The translations under genes and the position numbers were made by a program. Shown here piece by piece: positions 36,178-47,090 of a stretch of 64,000 nucleotides of DNA. Source of the stretch: Aralia elata. Its lineage: Eukaryota; Streptophyta; Magnoliopsida; Apiales; Araliaceae. The stretch covers positions 85,099,265 to 85,163,264 of the forward strand of contig CM068386.1 of the NCBI GenBank assembly GCA_034770075.1. The letters run 5' to 3'. Within the stretch, counting starts at the first letter, position 1. Each line of letters opens with the position of its first letter. Under the pieces are notes generated by a model. It made no database searches. It was not told the origin of the DNA and saw nothing but the letters and a program-made list of their open reading frames with translations.

Positions 36178-37018
36178 ATGTCAAACTCACTATCACTGCG
36201 TAGCATACTTGATGCTAACAAATTGACCGGACCGAATTACACGGACTGGTTAAGGAATCTGAGAATTGTTCTCACTGCTGAAAAGATTTCTTATGTCCTA
36301 AATTCGCCAGTCCCTGCAAGTGTTGCAGAAACAGCCTATGAGGAAGAGATTGCTACTTTCAGAAAGTGGTAAGATGATGCAATCTTGGCTCAATGCATCA
36401 TGCTCGCATCCATGACTAACGAGCTTCAGCATCAGCATGAAACTATGGATGCTCCTACTATATTGCTGCACCTCAAAGAGTTGTATGGTGAGCAAAGTAG
36501 GACTGCTAGATATCAGATATCTAAGGAGCTCTTCCGATCTCGTATGACCGAGGGCACTGCTGTTGAGACTCATGTCCTTAAGATGATCAATCTGATTGAA
36601 CAGCTTGGACAGCTTGGGTTCGTGATGGATGGGGAGTTAAGTCAAGATTTGATCTTGCAGTCACTCCCGGATACCTTCTCACAATTTGTTGTGAATTTTC
36701 ACATGAATAAGTTGGACGTCAGCTTGCCTGAGTTACTTAACATTTTGAAAACTGCTGAAGGTCACTTCTCATCCAATAAGAACCAAGTCTTACTAGTGGA
36801 TGATTCTTCCAAGAAAAGGAAGAGGCCCAAGGCATCTTCTGAAAAGAAGAAAAACAAGAAGGCTAAGGGCAAGGCGAAGAGAAAGGATAAAAAAAACCTG
36901 ATCCAGAAGCAAAAGTTTTTGCTACCATTGCAATAAGCCGGGACATTGGAAGAGGAACTGCAATGAGTATCTTGCGGACCAAAAGAAGCTTGGAGAAGCT
37001 TCGACTTCCGATCTAGGT
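36178..37018 (+). pseudogene. G gag (broken)
   Basis: Start ATG at 36178 (MSNSLSLRSILDANKL). A TAA at about 36370-36372 replaces Gln in KWQDD. The rest of the helical region is open from 36385 (MDAPTILLHLKELYGEQ to KLDVSLPELL). After the Lys-rich tract a one-base change near 36890 shifts the frame, so the zinc knuckle (TKPGHWKRNC-like, 36920-36965) is out of frame. Otherwise almost identical in sequence to F. Confidence 0.83.
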
Positions 37019-37476
37019 TTGTTCATGATTGAAATTAATTTTTCTGAAAGTCAAAATTCTACTTGGGTATTGGATACCGGCTGTAGTTCTCACATATGTA
37101 ATAATGTGCAGGGACTAAGCAGAAGTAGAAAGCTGGACAAGGATGAAGTCGTCCTACGAGTGAGAAATGGAGCAAAGGTTGGTGCATTAGCTGTAGGGAC
37201 TTATCGTTTAGCACTGCCTTCGGGCAAAAGTTCATTAGTTTAAATAATTGTTATTATGTTCCGACACTCATTAGAAATATTATTTCAATTTATGTATTGG
37301 ATATGGATGGTTTTGATATTATAATAAAGAACAACAGTTGTTTTATTTATAATAAAAATGTTTTATATGGTGTTGGGAATCTACTGAATGGACTTTACAT
37401 ACTTGACTTGCATGAAAATATACTTTAAATTGAACAAACTAAGAAAAGAAAAAGAGATGATGTTAATTATACCTTT
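37019..37476 (+). pseudogene. G protease and linker (broken)
   Basis: MFMIEINFSESQ, then active site DTG in WVLDTGCSSHIC. A base insertion near 37215 (GGGCAAAAGTTCATTAG) shifts the frame. The linker ends with a TAA in place of Gln after LHENIL (about 37425), the same nonsense codon as in E. The integrase follows directly. Confidence 0.82.
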
Positions 37477-39000
37477 ATGTGGCACTGTAGACTCGGTCAT
37501 ATCAATGAAACAAGATTATCTAAGTTGCATAAAGATGGGCTTTTAGAGCTATCTGATTACGAATCATATCCAACTTGTGAATTTTGTCTCATGGGAAAAA
37601 TGACTAAATCTCCTTTTACTGGAAAAGGAGAAAGAGTTACAGAGTTGTTAGCGTTGGTACACACAGACGTTTGTGGACCTATGACAACGAATGTACGAGG
37701 AGGGTATTCTTATTTTATTACTTTTACTGATGATCATTCTAGATTTGGATATATGTATTTAATGAAATACAAATCTGAATCGTTTGAAAAGTTCAAAGAA
37801 TTCAGAAGTGAAATAGAGAAGCAAATTGGTAAGAGTATTAAGATTCTTCGATCGGATTGAGGAAGGGAATACTTGACCAATGAGTTTCTCAATTGTCACA
37901 AAGAAAATGGTATAATCTCACAATGGACTCCACCAGGGACGCCACAGTTGAATGGTGTATCTGAAAGGAGAAATCGAACATTGTTGGACATGGTTCGTTC
38001 CATGATGAGTTTTACCGATCTTCCAGTATCCTTCTGGGGTTATGCCCTAGAATCGGCTGCATACCTACTTAACAAGGTACCTACCAAATCCGTCCCAAAG
38101 ACCCCATATGAGATATGGACAGGGAGGAAACCAAATCTTAAGCATGTTAAGACTTGGGGTTGTCCAGCTTATGTCAAAAGGTTTGAGCATGATAAGCTGA
38201 AGACTAGATCCGACAAATGTAGATTCGTGGGATACCCTAAAGAACCATCAAGGTATTATTTCTATCATCCTACTGATCAAAAGGTGTTTGTTGCGAAACA
38301 CGCTGCCTTCTTGGAAAAGGAGTTTATCCTTGAAGGGGTCAGTGGGAGTAAGATATATCTTGAAGAAGTTCAAGAACCACAAAATACTCCGGATCAAAGT
38401 CAGGTACCTGACCAAGTAGAAGAACCTACTGTACCACTACCTATTCATAAATCTGGAAGAGTACCGAAGATATCTGATAGGTATGGATTCATCATAGAGG
38501 ATGATGATGAGGTGCGCATCATAGATGATGATGATCCATTGACTTACGAAGAGGCTATGAGTAGTGAAGACTCAGAGAAATGGCTAGAAGCCATGAAATC
38601 CGAGATGGACTCCATGTATGAAAACCAAGTGTGGACTTTGGTTTCACCACCTGAGGGCATTAAGCCTATTGGGTGTAAATGGGTCTTTAAGAGAAAGACT
38701 GGAGCGGATGGCAAGGTAGAGACCTATAAGGCCCGACTGGTTGCAAAAGGTTTCAAACAAAGACAAGGAGTTGATTATGATGAAACCTTCTCACCAGTAG
38801 CTATGCTCAAGTCCATTCGGATTTTGCTTTCAATTGCAGCTTATTATGACTACGAGATCTGGCAAATGGACGTGAAAACGGCCTTCCTCAATGGAGAGCT
38901 TGAGGAGAATGTATATATGATACAGCCAGAGGGTTTTGTTTCAACGGTTGGAACAAACCAAGTTTGTAAGCTACAACGATCCATTTATGGATTGAAGTAA
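37477..39000 (+). pseudogene. G integrase and N-terminal RT (two stops)
   Basis: Zinc finger MWHCRLGH and CEFC, core HTDVCGP, then SD followed by TGA at 37858-37860 in place of Arg (CGA to TGA), GREY (one Gly lost), and NGVSERR with the catalytic Glu kept. From 37873 the frame is open for 375 codons: linker, KWVFKRK, KARLVAKGF, YDETFSPVA and the RT core start QMDVKTAFLNGELEENVYM. It ends at TAA 38998-39000 where the family reads Gln (GLKQASRRWN). Apart from these point changes it is the best RT in the window. Confidence 0.87.
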
Positions 39001-39723
39001 GCTTCTCGAAGATGGAACATCCGTTTTGATGAGATAATCAAAAGGTTTGATTTTCTCAAAAATGAGGATGAACCATGTGTGTACAAGAAGGTTAGTGGGA
39101 GCGCTGTTTCATTCCTTGTATTATATGTTGATGACATATTACTGATAGGGAATGATGTTTCTATTTTACAGTCGATCAAAATTTGGTTATTTAAACACTT
39201 CTCCATGAAGGACTTGGGTGAGGCATCCTATATTTTGGGGATAAAGATCTATAGAGATAGATCTAAAAGGATGCTTGGCTTGACCTAAGGAAAGTACATT
39301 GACTCGATGTTAAAGAGGTTTAGCATGAAAGATTCCAAGAGAGGTCTCATGCCGATGAGCCATGGAATACATCTCTCCAAGAAACAGGCCCCAAAGACAC
39401 CTGAGGAGAGAGATCGAATGAGTAAGATTCCTTATGCTTCAGCAATAGGATCTATCATGTACGGTATGATATGTACTAGACCAGATGTCGCTCATGCACT
39501 TAGTGTAACAAGCAGATATCAGTCGAATCCAGGAGAAGAGCACTGGAAGGCGGTGAAAAACATCCTAAAGTACTTGAGAAGAACTAAGGATGTATTTCTT
39601 ATCTACGGTGGGTCTGAATTGAAACTAGAGGGCTATACAGACTCAAGTTTTCAAACGGACCAAGATGACTATAAATCCGTTTCAGGGTATGTGTTTACCT
39701 TAAACGGTGGCGCAGTGAGTTAG
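39001..39723 (+). pseudogene. G reverse transcriptase core and RNase H start
   Basis: Continues in frame after the stop: SFLVLYVDDILLIGND carries the complete YVDD catalytic box, then KDLGEASYILGI. A TAA at 39286-39288 (AAA to TAA) and a TAG at 39721-39723 (TGG to TAG) interrupt. RNase H begins at LEGYTDSSFQTDQD. Directly after this point the sequence becomes heavily decayed. Confidence 0.85.
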
Positions 39724-40117
39724 AAGAGTTCCAAGCAGCAAACAGTTACTAATTTAGTGACAGATCTAGGCAGAGTACACAGCTGCAAGTGAGGCTGCAA
39801 AAGAAGTTATTTGGATGAAAAAGTTCATAACTGAACTTGGAGTGTTTTCTAGCATTAGAGGAGCTGTACCTTTATTTTGTGACAACACTGGAGCTATTGT
39901 GCATGCTAAGGAACCCAGGTCTCATCAGAAATCCAAACACGTGTTGTGGTGGTTTCATTTGATTAGAGAGATCATTGAAAGATGAGACGTCACCCTGGAG
40001 CATATGGACTCTCAAGACAACATTGCAAATCCATTTACTAAAGTTTTAACCTAATAATAGTTTGATCGTCACTTAGAGAAGATGGGTATTAGATATAATG
40101 ACGATTGACTTTAGTGC
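39724..40117 (+). pseudogene. E-derived RNase H end (decayed)
   Basis: Matches the RNase H tail of F (KEPRSHQKSKHVL, DPFTKAL, QQFDRHLEKMGI regions recognisable at the DNA level), but with an indel near 39750-39765 and many stops. This contrasts with the few point changes upstream and fits an origin in E. Confidence 0.75.
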
Positions 40118-40128
40118 AAGTGAGAGAT
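40118..40128 (+). promoter_or_regulatory. E polypurine tract variant
   Basis: AAGTGAGAGAT against AAGTGGGAGAT in D and F: one G of the core is A. Confidence 0.8.
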
Positions 40129-41922
40129 TGAAAGTAGTATGCATACAAGCCAATCATATTTGATATGATGTAGCATATACTTTGTAATCTTACTCATTTA
40201 TTAATAAAAGTATTAAAGGCATTTTACTTTATCTACATAGTGTTATTATTTAATATGTGATAATAGTTTTAAACAATGCTTTTAGAATCATGATGGTGAT
40301 CATGCTAGTGAGATCTAAATTCTTAGAAAGCTGAAAACTAAAATCGTTTGTTGGATTACTAAAAGGGGATTAGTGAATTTGGATAAATTAGTACATACTT
40401 TGCTTGCTTTTAGGAAGAGGATGATTGATCTCATAATCATTTGTGTGAAGACACTAAAGCAAGTATGTAGGTGCTTATTGGAGAATAAGTTCACTAAACG
40501 TGACTCGCTAAAGGAATACCTAATGGAGTTTTACTAGTCTGTCAATAGGAATTCCACAAGTGATAGTAGTATAAGTGATCCTTGGACTTGAGATCATCAT
40601 AGTATCTTGTGTATGATGAGTTATACTTTGACATGTCCCTTAAGACCTTTAGGGTATATCAAAGGGTATGCTTGGGTATAATTAGTTGTACGTAGAGATA
40701 GGTGAATGATCAACAAAGAATCTACCACATCAAGTAAAAGATGTGAATGTCCTATGCGATTCGATAAAATGACAACTCAGTAGTCCTTAGCCAAGGCAGA
40801 ATGAAATTAGAAAGGAGTTTCTAATTTGCATTATTTAGAGTTGTGCATATGAGAATCGAAATGCATATGATTAAATAAAATAAGACTTGATAGTAAATCT
40901 ATGTCTTATATTTAATTGGGACATTGTATGGTAGAATGATTGAATTGTACGGTAACTATTCACTGAAAAAAAAATTTGTAATTAATGTTGAAATCTATAT
41001 TATCTAGAAAGTCATTGATCGCTAAGGGGGCTTACCCTTTTTGTAGAATAAATATTATTTAATTAAATGAATTAAATAGTTTAATTTATTTATTTAAATA
41101 AGATTAGAATTGTTCTAATTGATTTATTCATAACCGATTTAATATGGAGAACCTAAAGGGTCACACCGCAAAAGGAAAATATCTATTTAAGAAGTAAATG
41201 GCATAATTGTAATAATAAGTTAAGTGTATTTAATTTAATCTATGGAGATAGAATAAACTAAATAGCTTAATATTTATTATTTAATATTTTGAAAATATTA
41301 AATATAAATTAATAAGAGGAGTCTTATTATTGTTATTACTATTATTATTATTTAAATCCTAAAAGGGTTTGAGAATTAATTAATAGAAGTACTCTCATAA
41401 ATTCCTAATTGGATTAGGAGTTTAATTAATTAAATGAGTTTAATTAAAATAAAACACTATTCTTAAACAGTTTAGGAGGGTTGTCTACATCTATAAATAA
41501 GAGGTGTCTTATTATGGATTAGGGTTACACACACTTCCATTAGAATTATGGAGAGTACTTAGAATTTCTGTAGAGATATAAACTAGGGTTTTGCCAACAC
41601 CCATCTTCTTGAACAAGTATTATTCCTTGGTGGATCACCTCTAGAGGCCAAACACTTGGGTGGCTAACGTTAATCAAAGGAAGGAATTTAATCGGTAAAA
41701 TTCAAGGAGGACGCGAAAGAATTGGAGTTGAACGTGTACCTGAAGAAGTTTGAATTCTACAAGGGTATAATTCTTATTCTTTATCTCTTCGTTTAATTAA
41801 TAATTGCGCATAAAGAAAGATCACGGTGATGGTTTATATAAAATTTTAAAATCTGATTTTATCGCGCTTCCGCTTCGTATGTGCAATTTGATTGCATGTT
41901 CGCGTTATATACAAACCTAACA
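40129..41922 (+). repeat. E 3' LTR (subtype 2)
   Basis: 1794 bp, TGAAAGTAGTATGC to AACCTAACA, TATA box 41492-41499. Subtype markers (ATTGCGCATAAAG; ACCACATCAAGTAAAAGATG; GTGTGAAGACACT) match the E 5' LTR and not the G LTR. It ends at the junction with element I. Confidence 0.92.
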
Positions 41923-42450
41923 ACCGATACTCATCAGCGTCGTCAAAAGAATAAAGATCATGCATCTGATCAAACTGACACATCACAACCAACGGTTGAT
42001 AAGTAGTAACACCCCTCAGCCCAGCCAAGGGAATGAAATCGAAGTCAGCCACATGAGTGATAACATTGAAAGGCGAGCAATATCCGGAGTATATCAATAT
42101 CGAGAACGGATCCTCGATAGACTCAAGGAAAGTCATCCAGGATGTCGGGTCCACGCACGAGGAAGGACGAAAGGAATAGCTCATAGCAATACAGTTACTA
42201 AGCAAAAACCATGTCGACGATAGCTGCCGATCAGCCTCAGATGGGTCATAAATCAGACATACAACCGAACCGAACTGCCACGAAACTCCCTGTCTCCAAA
42301 AGTTCGGCAATAGGTAGTGGATATGAAGGTCTCGACTAAAATCAACGGTAAAATAGTCTGATCCTCCCGAAGGGCCTTCACTTCCATCACAACTTCGACA
42401 TCCATATGGTCTCCATAGATCAGCATATACAAAAACGAGATAATGCACAT
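41923..42450 (-). pseudogene. Antisense gene 2 of I, C-terminal part
   Basis: Minus-strand reading continues the gene that starts at 54114; with H and one CACAT removed the frame runs through the junction (DILMM before it, IISFLYML after it). After VEVVMEV the long open frame is the next one over (SDYFTVDFSRD, NFWRQGVSWQFGSVV, FDFIPLAGLRG), so a one-base change near 42390 is likely. It is cut off at 41923 by E. No domain is recognised with confidence. Confidence 0.6.
42446..42450 (+). repeat. H target-site duplication, left copy (CACAT)
   Basis: CACAT here and at 53609-53613 flank H exactly, proving its boundaries and a single integration event. Confidence 0.93.
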
Positions 42451-42746
42451 TGTAGACACCCAAATTTTGCGCTTCGTATACTAACCGTGACAGGAGGGAA
42501 AAATCGTCAAATGAACCGGCCTGTGAGAGCGAGGGATGCACAAGTGCGAACACTCGACGCCACCGCAACGATTTGCAAATCAAAACCGACGTGACAGCAG
42601 GCCCGTCCGAAATGAGCATGCCCGAATGATGTGGCACGTCTCCCAGTGATTCCCGGACTGCAAAATACAAGCCTGTCGGCGAAAACCGATGTCACGACAC
42701 GCGAATCGAGGTGCGGCACGGAAATCGAGAAAATTAGCCCACCTAG

Positions 42747-42908
42747 CCGCGGATTGATCTGCGGCCAAACGATTAAAATAATGGTGGTGCGCACGGGACT
42801 CGAAACCAGGAAACCAGCTGAGTGCGATGGGGGGTGGGCCAGCCAGCTGCAGATTAATCTGCGGCCAGACCGCAGATCAATCTGCGGCTGCCCTAAACCA
42901 GCTTATTT
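42747..42908 (+). promoter_or_regulatory. Palindromic promoter-like module in H 5' LTR
   Basis: Three inverted repeats of the form CCGCAG-N6-CTGCGG (42747-42764, 42847-42864, 42870-42887). The last is followed at once by CTGCCC (42888-42893) and after 9 bp by TTATTT (42903-42908). The right LTR has the same at the equivalent place, where the second inverted repeat is perfect. The same layout occurs in the I LTR and upstream of the antisense genes. Confidence 0.6.
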
Positions 42909-44443
42909 CGGCTCAGTTTCTTCATTTCATCCGAGAAGGGGAGAGGTTCAGCAACAAAAAAAGGATGCGGCAGCAGCGGAAAAGAGAGGAGGAAAACAGC
43001 AGAAAATAAGAGAAATTAAGAGAGAAAAGAGGGAGAAATAGTGAGTAATTGTACCCATTTTGTGAGATTACATCTCATATTTTCTACTCTATTCAATACA
43101 CAAATTCATACATATTGTGGCGATTATTTGCAAGGTGAAAAATCCTTTGTGTTAGCATTTTGTTTTACCATTTTTGTTAAGCTTTTTGTCATCCAAATTA
43201 TATTAAATGTAGTTGTTCTTGTATATTGTTGAACAATCACGGATTAGGGATTATTAGTGAGGGTTCCATCGGAACAAAATTCTTCCTAATAACCCGAGGA
43301 TATCCGATTGGTGAAATTACTAGCTTGTCTAGGGTGATTCATTGGGTGTAATTTAATTAGATTATCATTTGCGGATATCGTGGTATATTAGATAAATTCG
43401 GGTCGGTTAGTTATGTAGTATTCATTTTGTGGGTATGTAATAATCTCGTGTGAGCCTAGGAGCGCGACCCCGTGGTCCAAATCCGATGATGGACATCTTT
43501 TGATGTATGTAATAAATTCGATGTACTTTTCATTGTAAATATGTAATCGTCGGGCCTTAAAACGACGCCAAGGCGAGAATCGCGTTTAAGGCCCCGTCAT
43601 AGTGAAAATATGCGATTGTGGGCGTTCGGGGTTATTTTGATGGCTTACATGCCCATGAATAGCCCCGACGCGTGTTTATGCTTGATTTGATTTATGAGAC
43701 GAAATTGATTTCAAAGCTAAACGATAATATTTTTATAAAATCAAATCAAACTAGGTTATTAGAATCACGAGGCTAAAATTGGGAATGCTAATGGATGTCG
43801 ATTCCTATTTAACGAGAAGGCAAAAGAAAAAATCGTTTTTTCAAACATCGCAAAATTGATTTTTTGGAAATAAGTAATGTTTTATTAAACCTTTGTGCAT
43901 AGGGTTAAAGAGATCCTAGAAGTTACCCATCATGCTATTTACGAAAGCAACGTATAGATCTCGATTCCTATTTTGACGAAGGTTTAGAAAACTCTTATTT
44001 TGCCCAAAACGACACCTAATGAAAATCTCATAGTTTTTGACAATTAAAATCAAAACCTTTCTCATAAAGAATAAAGCTTTCTCGTGTATGCTGAAAAGAC
44101 ATTCCGAAGCGTTCTCAAAATTAACGCACGACTTTCCTTAAAAATCCAAATGATTCTTTCATACAAACTCACCACAACGTTCACATAGGCACACACACGC
44201 ACACACACGCATACACACACACACACATTTCATGAATTAAAGGATAGGAAAGCATCAAGATTGCGGTAACCGTGTTTCACGGAAGTCGAGGGGTGCCTAA
44301 CACCTTCCCCTCACTTAAGCAAGCCCCCGAATTCTATGAATCTCGATTCGCAGACCAATTAATTCGGAGTCACATATGAGCCAGCGATTTATAAAAAACG
44401 AAAACTCGGATGAGTTGGTACATCCATTTCAAATATACCAACT

Positions 44444-44455
44444 GGCGACTCTGGT
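44444..44455 (+). other. PBS-like sequence inside H 5' LTR
   Basis: TGGCGACTCTGG lies 150 bp before the LTR end and matches the first 11 bases of the real PBS (44597-44615). It is repeated at 53457-53468 in the other LTR and, with one change, at 61007-61018 in the I LTR. Confidence 0.65.
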
Positions 44456-44596
44456 TAATTGGCTCATCATAAAAAACGATCTTTCAAAACCCCGTCGACA
44501 TCAAGGCCGACCTTTTCCAAAAATCATCTAATAAAAAGGCCAAAATCGGAAAGGACAAATATCGCATAAAGAAGTCGAAAACCCGGCGTCGACAGC

Positions 44597-44615
44597 TGGC
44601 GACTCTGCTGGGGAC
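44597..44615 (+). promoter_or_regulatory. H primer-binding site (tRNA-Arg type)
   Basis: TGGCGACTCTGCTGGGGAC, two bases after the LTR. It is complementary to the 3' end of a plant tRNA-Arg (expected TGGCGACTCCGCTGGGG) with one mismatch. A tRNA-Arg primer is characteristic of Ogre-type elements. Confidence 0.82.
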
Positions 44616-45261
44616 ATTAGAGGGCTTAAGCCGCGTACAAGTCTTGATGCTATCCTATCCTTTAAAATTCATGAATATGTGTGTGCATGCAAATATTTTG
44701 ATCTGTCATACATTTTGTTGTGTGAATGTGTGTTTTGTCCAATAAGTAAATATTTGAATGGATTTGCTTTACTCATTTGCATACGGTGAGGACGATGAAT
44801 GTGAATGTATGTTGAGAGGGTACCTCCTCCTGAGGTGAACCTGTCGGTTGCTTATTACTGGACTCGATGGGGCAGCTCCCCGGAGATGGCTCAGGAAACG
44901 CACCACCCAAATCCGCTCCAATCGAAAGGATTCAGACGAGTAGATTGCGAAGATTTGGGAACCTTCATGCCGAAAAGCCCGCGAGAGTAACCCTAGGGTA
45001 GGTCAGCCTCTGATAAACCTAACGAAAGGGAAGCTTCTTCATGCCCTTTTATCATTCAGTCGAATAAATAAATGTCATATAATGGCATATAACTGTCATA
45101 CCGGCATCATCGTAATAAATATGTCCTGTATCATGTGATTACATCACCTGCACATATAAAGAGAATACTGACATGGTTTTGCAGGAAGGCAATTCGTGCC
45201 ACGTACCAAGGTTTTCTAAAAACTTCTAAATACTATCCTGTCATCAAACACTGACCTTGTT
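44616..45261 (+). other. H leader
   Basis: No recognisable gene. A 61-codon frame at 44805-44990 (MYVERVPPPEVNLS) has no known motif. Two short repeats of the type TTTTGCAGGA (about 45177 and 45260) look like splice acceptors; Ogre elements are known to splice their transcript, so a spliced leader is possible but not shown. Confidence 0.55.
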
Positions 45262-45990
45262 TTGCAGGATAAGATTAAGAGAACCGTGAAAGCGTGGCAT
45301 AACGATCACAAAGAACCCGGAGTAGGGGCATATTCGACCATAAAAAAAAGGGGAAAAAGAAAAAGAAAAAGAAGAAAAAGAAAAAGAAATAATAATAATC
45401 ATGCATCAGTGTTGACATGCCTCTGCCAACTTGTAACTGGCACAGTACTAAATTGCGGCCCTTGTTTGTTTTGCGAGATTGCCCCTACGACCCAACTAAG
45501 AGGCCATAAAGTCCATACTCCATCCATCCAAATGGCAGAGGCCCATAGCCATGAAATTACAGTTCTGCCACTCCAACAATACGGCCGAATACGAGGAATT
45601 CATCCTAGGACTGAGATTAGCCCTGGGAATGGAAATCAAAAAGATGATAGTAGTTGGAGACTCGAATTGGTCATCCGGCAGGCCATGGGAATATACAGCA
45701 CCAAAGGGCATAAAGGGGACCTAGCTACGGGACTGTTGAGATATCTGGAAGCCGAAGAAGCCACAGACAAATGACCAAAGTACATGGCGATGTGTGCGGA
45801 GCCCATATGAGCAGAGCATTTTGGCAAAGAAAATCATGTGAGCGAGTCACTACTGGCTAGCCATGAAAACTGACTGCGATGCTCATGTCAGGAAATGCCA
45901 TCAATGCCAGATCCATGCCAATACGATCCATATACCTCCTAATGAGCTCCATTGCTTGACCTCACCATGGCCAGTTGGACCGTGCAGTAG
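45262..45990 (+). pseudogene. H RNase H and integrase zinc-finger fragments
   Basis: After a Lys/Arg-rich low-complexity run (45340-45395), one frame reads an RNase H tail (NNTAEYEEFILGLRLALGME then VGDS, about 45570-45665). It is followed in broken frames by an integrase zinc-binding region (HGDVCGAHM near 45785; HxxCQ and IHIPPNELHCLTSPWP near 45900-45975). Order and motifs are those of Tat/Ogre elements. All frames are interrupted. These fragments lie upstream of the RT fragment, the reverse of normal order. Confidence 0.7.
45300..45348 (+). repeat. Direct repeat, first copy
   Basis: AACGATCACAAAGAACCCGG and following bases recur at 46393-46441 with few changes, both times followed by an A-rich run. 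It brackets the misplaced RNase H-integrase block. Confidence 0.85.
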
Positions 45991-46392
45991 GTGATATCCA
46001 GGAAGGGGTAAATCCCGGATTATGGCAGTGAATTCCGGCCAGTAGAAGATCAATGGGTTTTAAAATTCTGAGTTTTATTTCAAATCTCTGCACGCTCATG
46101 TCATTTTGTCATGTTATCCAAAAGAAGATCATGTGCTGAAATGTTTTATATATATGACAAGCATTTTTATTTTATGTCAGGTACCCCGATTCGAGGCACT
46201 CTAGCCTGACAAGCAATAGGCCAAATTTGAAGGAGGATCACGATTTTGGTATAAAGCTAGAGTTCGATCTGATGGGGATTGAGCAGGACGAGACAGATAT
46301 CGACAATACGCCTGACGAGATCAAGGGATGGGTCGAGGGTAAACCCAAAACCGACTTAGACCAAACCATCGCCATCAAACATCAGAACCCCT
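45991..46392 (+). other. H spacer between pol fragments
   Basis: About 400 bp with a few pol-like residues in broken frames (acidic stretch near 46255-46360) but no domain I can name. Confidence 0.5.
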
Positions 46393-46441
46393 AACGATCA
46401 CAAAGAACCCAGAGTAGGGGCAAATTCGAACACAAAAAAAA
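46393..46441 (+). repeat. Direct repeat, second copy
   Basis: Second copy of the element at 45300-45348, followed by A-run 46432-46446 and then by the RT leader. Confidence 0.85.
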
Positions 46442-47090
46442 AAAAATAGCCGAGTTGTTGAGCCTGTATGGAGATATGTTCGCTTGGTCCCGTGGCGACG
46501 TGAGTGGATTGTCCACAGACGTTATAGGACATCAACCGCCCATTAAGGAGGGTTCCGACCAATTAAGCAAAAGTTGAGAACGTTGAAGCCTGAATGGAGG
46601 ATGAAAATAAAGGACGAGATTGTCAAGCGGTTTAAGGCAGGAATCATCACGGTGTCTATTTACCCTGAATGGCTTTCCGACAGAATCTCAGTACCACAGC
46701 CTGGAGGAGAAGTGAGGGGCCGCATCGACTATAGAAATCTGAACGATGCCCTCAAGGAGGAGATATATGACAAATTCAAGATCAAACATTTTGATTCAGT
46801 CATTTACCGGCCCAAAATGAATGGGGCAGTAGGGGCTGCGAATAAAACACAAAAACGATCATGGGAAGAATGTCCGCCAATCATCGGGGATGGCCGGATT
46901 TATTGTCGCTCACCCTGTTTGCCTATCGAACCTCAGTTCGCACATTTGCAGGGGCAGCCCCTTACGCATCTCCCGGGCATACGACAAGAGGGTAGGATCC
47001 CGGAAATTAAAAATAAACGATTTAGTCCTCAAAAGGATCGTGCCCTGCCAAGACGAAGCTATGGGGAATTTCGCTCTAAATTAAAGGGAG
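46442..47090 (+). pseudogene. H RT N-terminus fused to integrase core fragment
   Basis: Starts with the segment before RT (IAELLSLYGDMFAWSRGDVS). After a stop, a 188-codon frame from 46574 reads the RT start (LKPEWRMKIKDEIVK, YPEWLSD, RIDYRNLNDA). Directly after RNLNDALKE it becomes integrase (KFKIKHFDSVIYRPKMNGAV, the third-acid region, with the Glu replaced by Gly). The catalytic palm of RT, RNase H and half of integrase are thus deleted in frame. The tail from about 46860 is frameshifted. The fused protein would have no activity. Confidence 0.75.

Larger units (their letters stand above)
32641..39720 (+). mobile_element. Element G: Angela-like element, 5' part of a G/E hybrid
   Basis: 5' LTR (subtype 1), PBS, leader, gag, protease, integrase and RT. 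The sequence stays well conserved to about 39720 and then becomes strongly decayed and continues into a subtype 2 LTR that matches E. I infer homologous recombination between G and E in the RNase H region. No target duplication pairs 32636-32640 (ATTTA) with the bases after 41922 (ACCGA), which supports this. Confidence 0.8.
10299..41922 (+). mobile_element. Element E: Angela-like copia element, host of C, D, F and G
   Basis: E consists of a 5' LTR (10299-10560 and 19405-20610, first 260 bp missing), PBS, leader, degraded gag-pro-int (to 24887), and, after nested DNA, a degraded RNase H end and a 3' LTR (40129-41922). Both LTRs are subtype 2, recognised by ATTGCGCATAAAG near the 3' end, and share variants that the G LTR lacks (for example GTGTGAAGACACT against GTGTGGAGACACT). 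E interrupts an antisense gene of element I at 41922/41923. Confidence 0.75.
42451..44594 (+). repeat. H 5' LTR
   Basis: 2144 bp, TGTAGACACCC to CGGCGTCGACA. Contains the palindrome promoter module (42747-42908), a purine-rich transcript-start region (42930-43040), blocks shared with the I LTR (GGGCCTTAAAACGA), a CA-rich microsatellite (44190-44227) and a PBS-like sequence (44444-44455). A 136-codon frame at 42631-43041 occurs in both LTRs but looks non-coding. Confidence 0.95.

Noticed and set aside
42631..43041. 136-codon frame present in both H LTRs (also 51647-52057)
   Set aside because: The LTRs are under 1 percent diverged, so identity says nothing about selection; it spans the palindromes and purine-rich start region and has no domain.
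44805..44990. Small protein gene in the H leader (MYVERVPPPEV)
   Set aside because: No motif and no relative in I within the window; the leader of a non-autonomous element is not expected to code.
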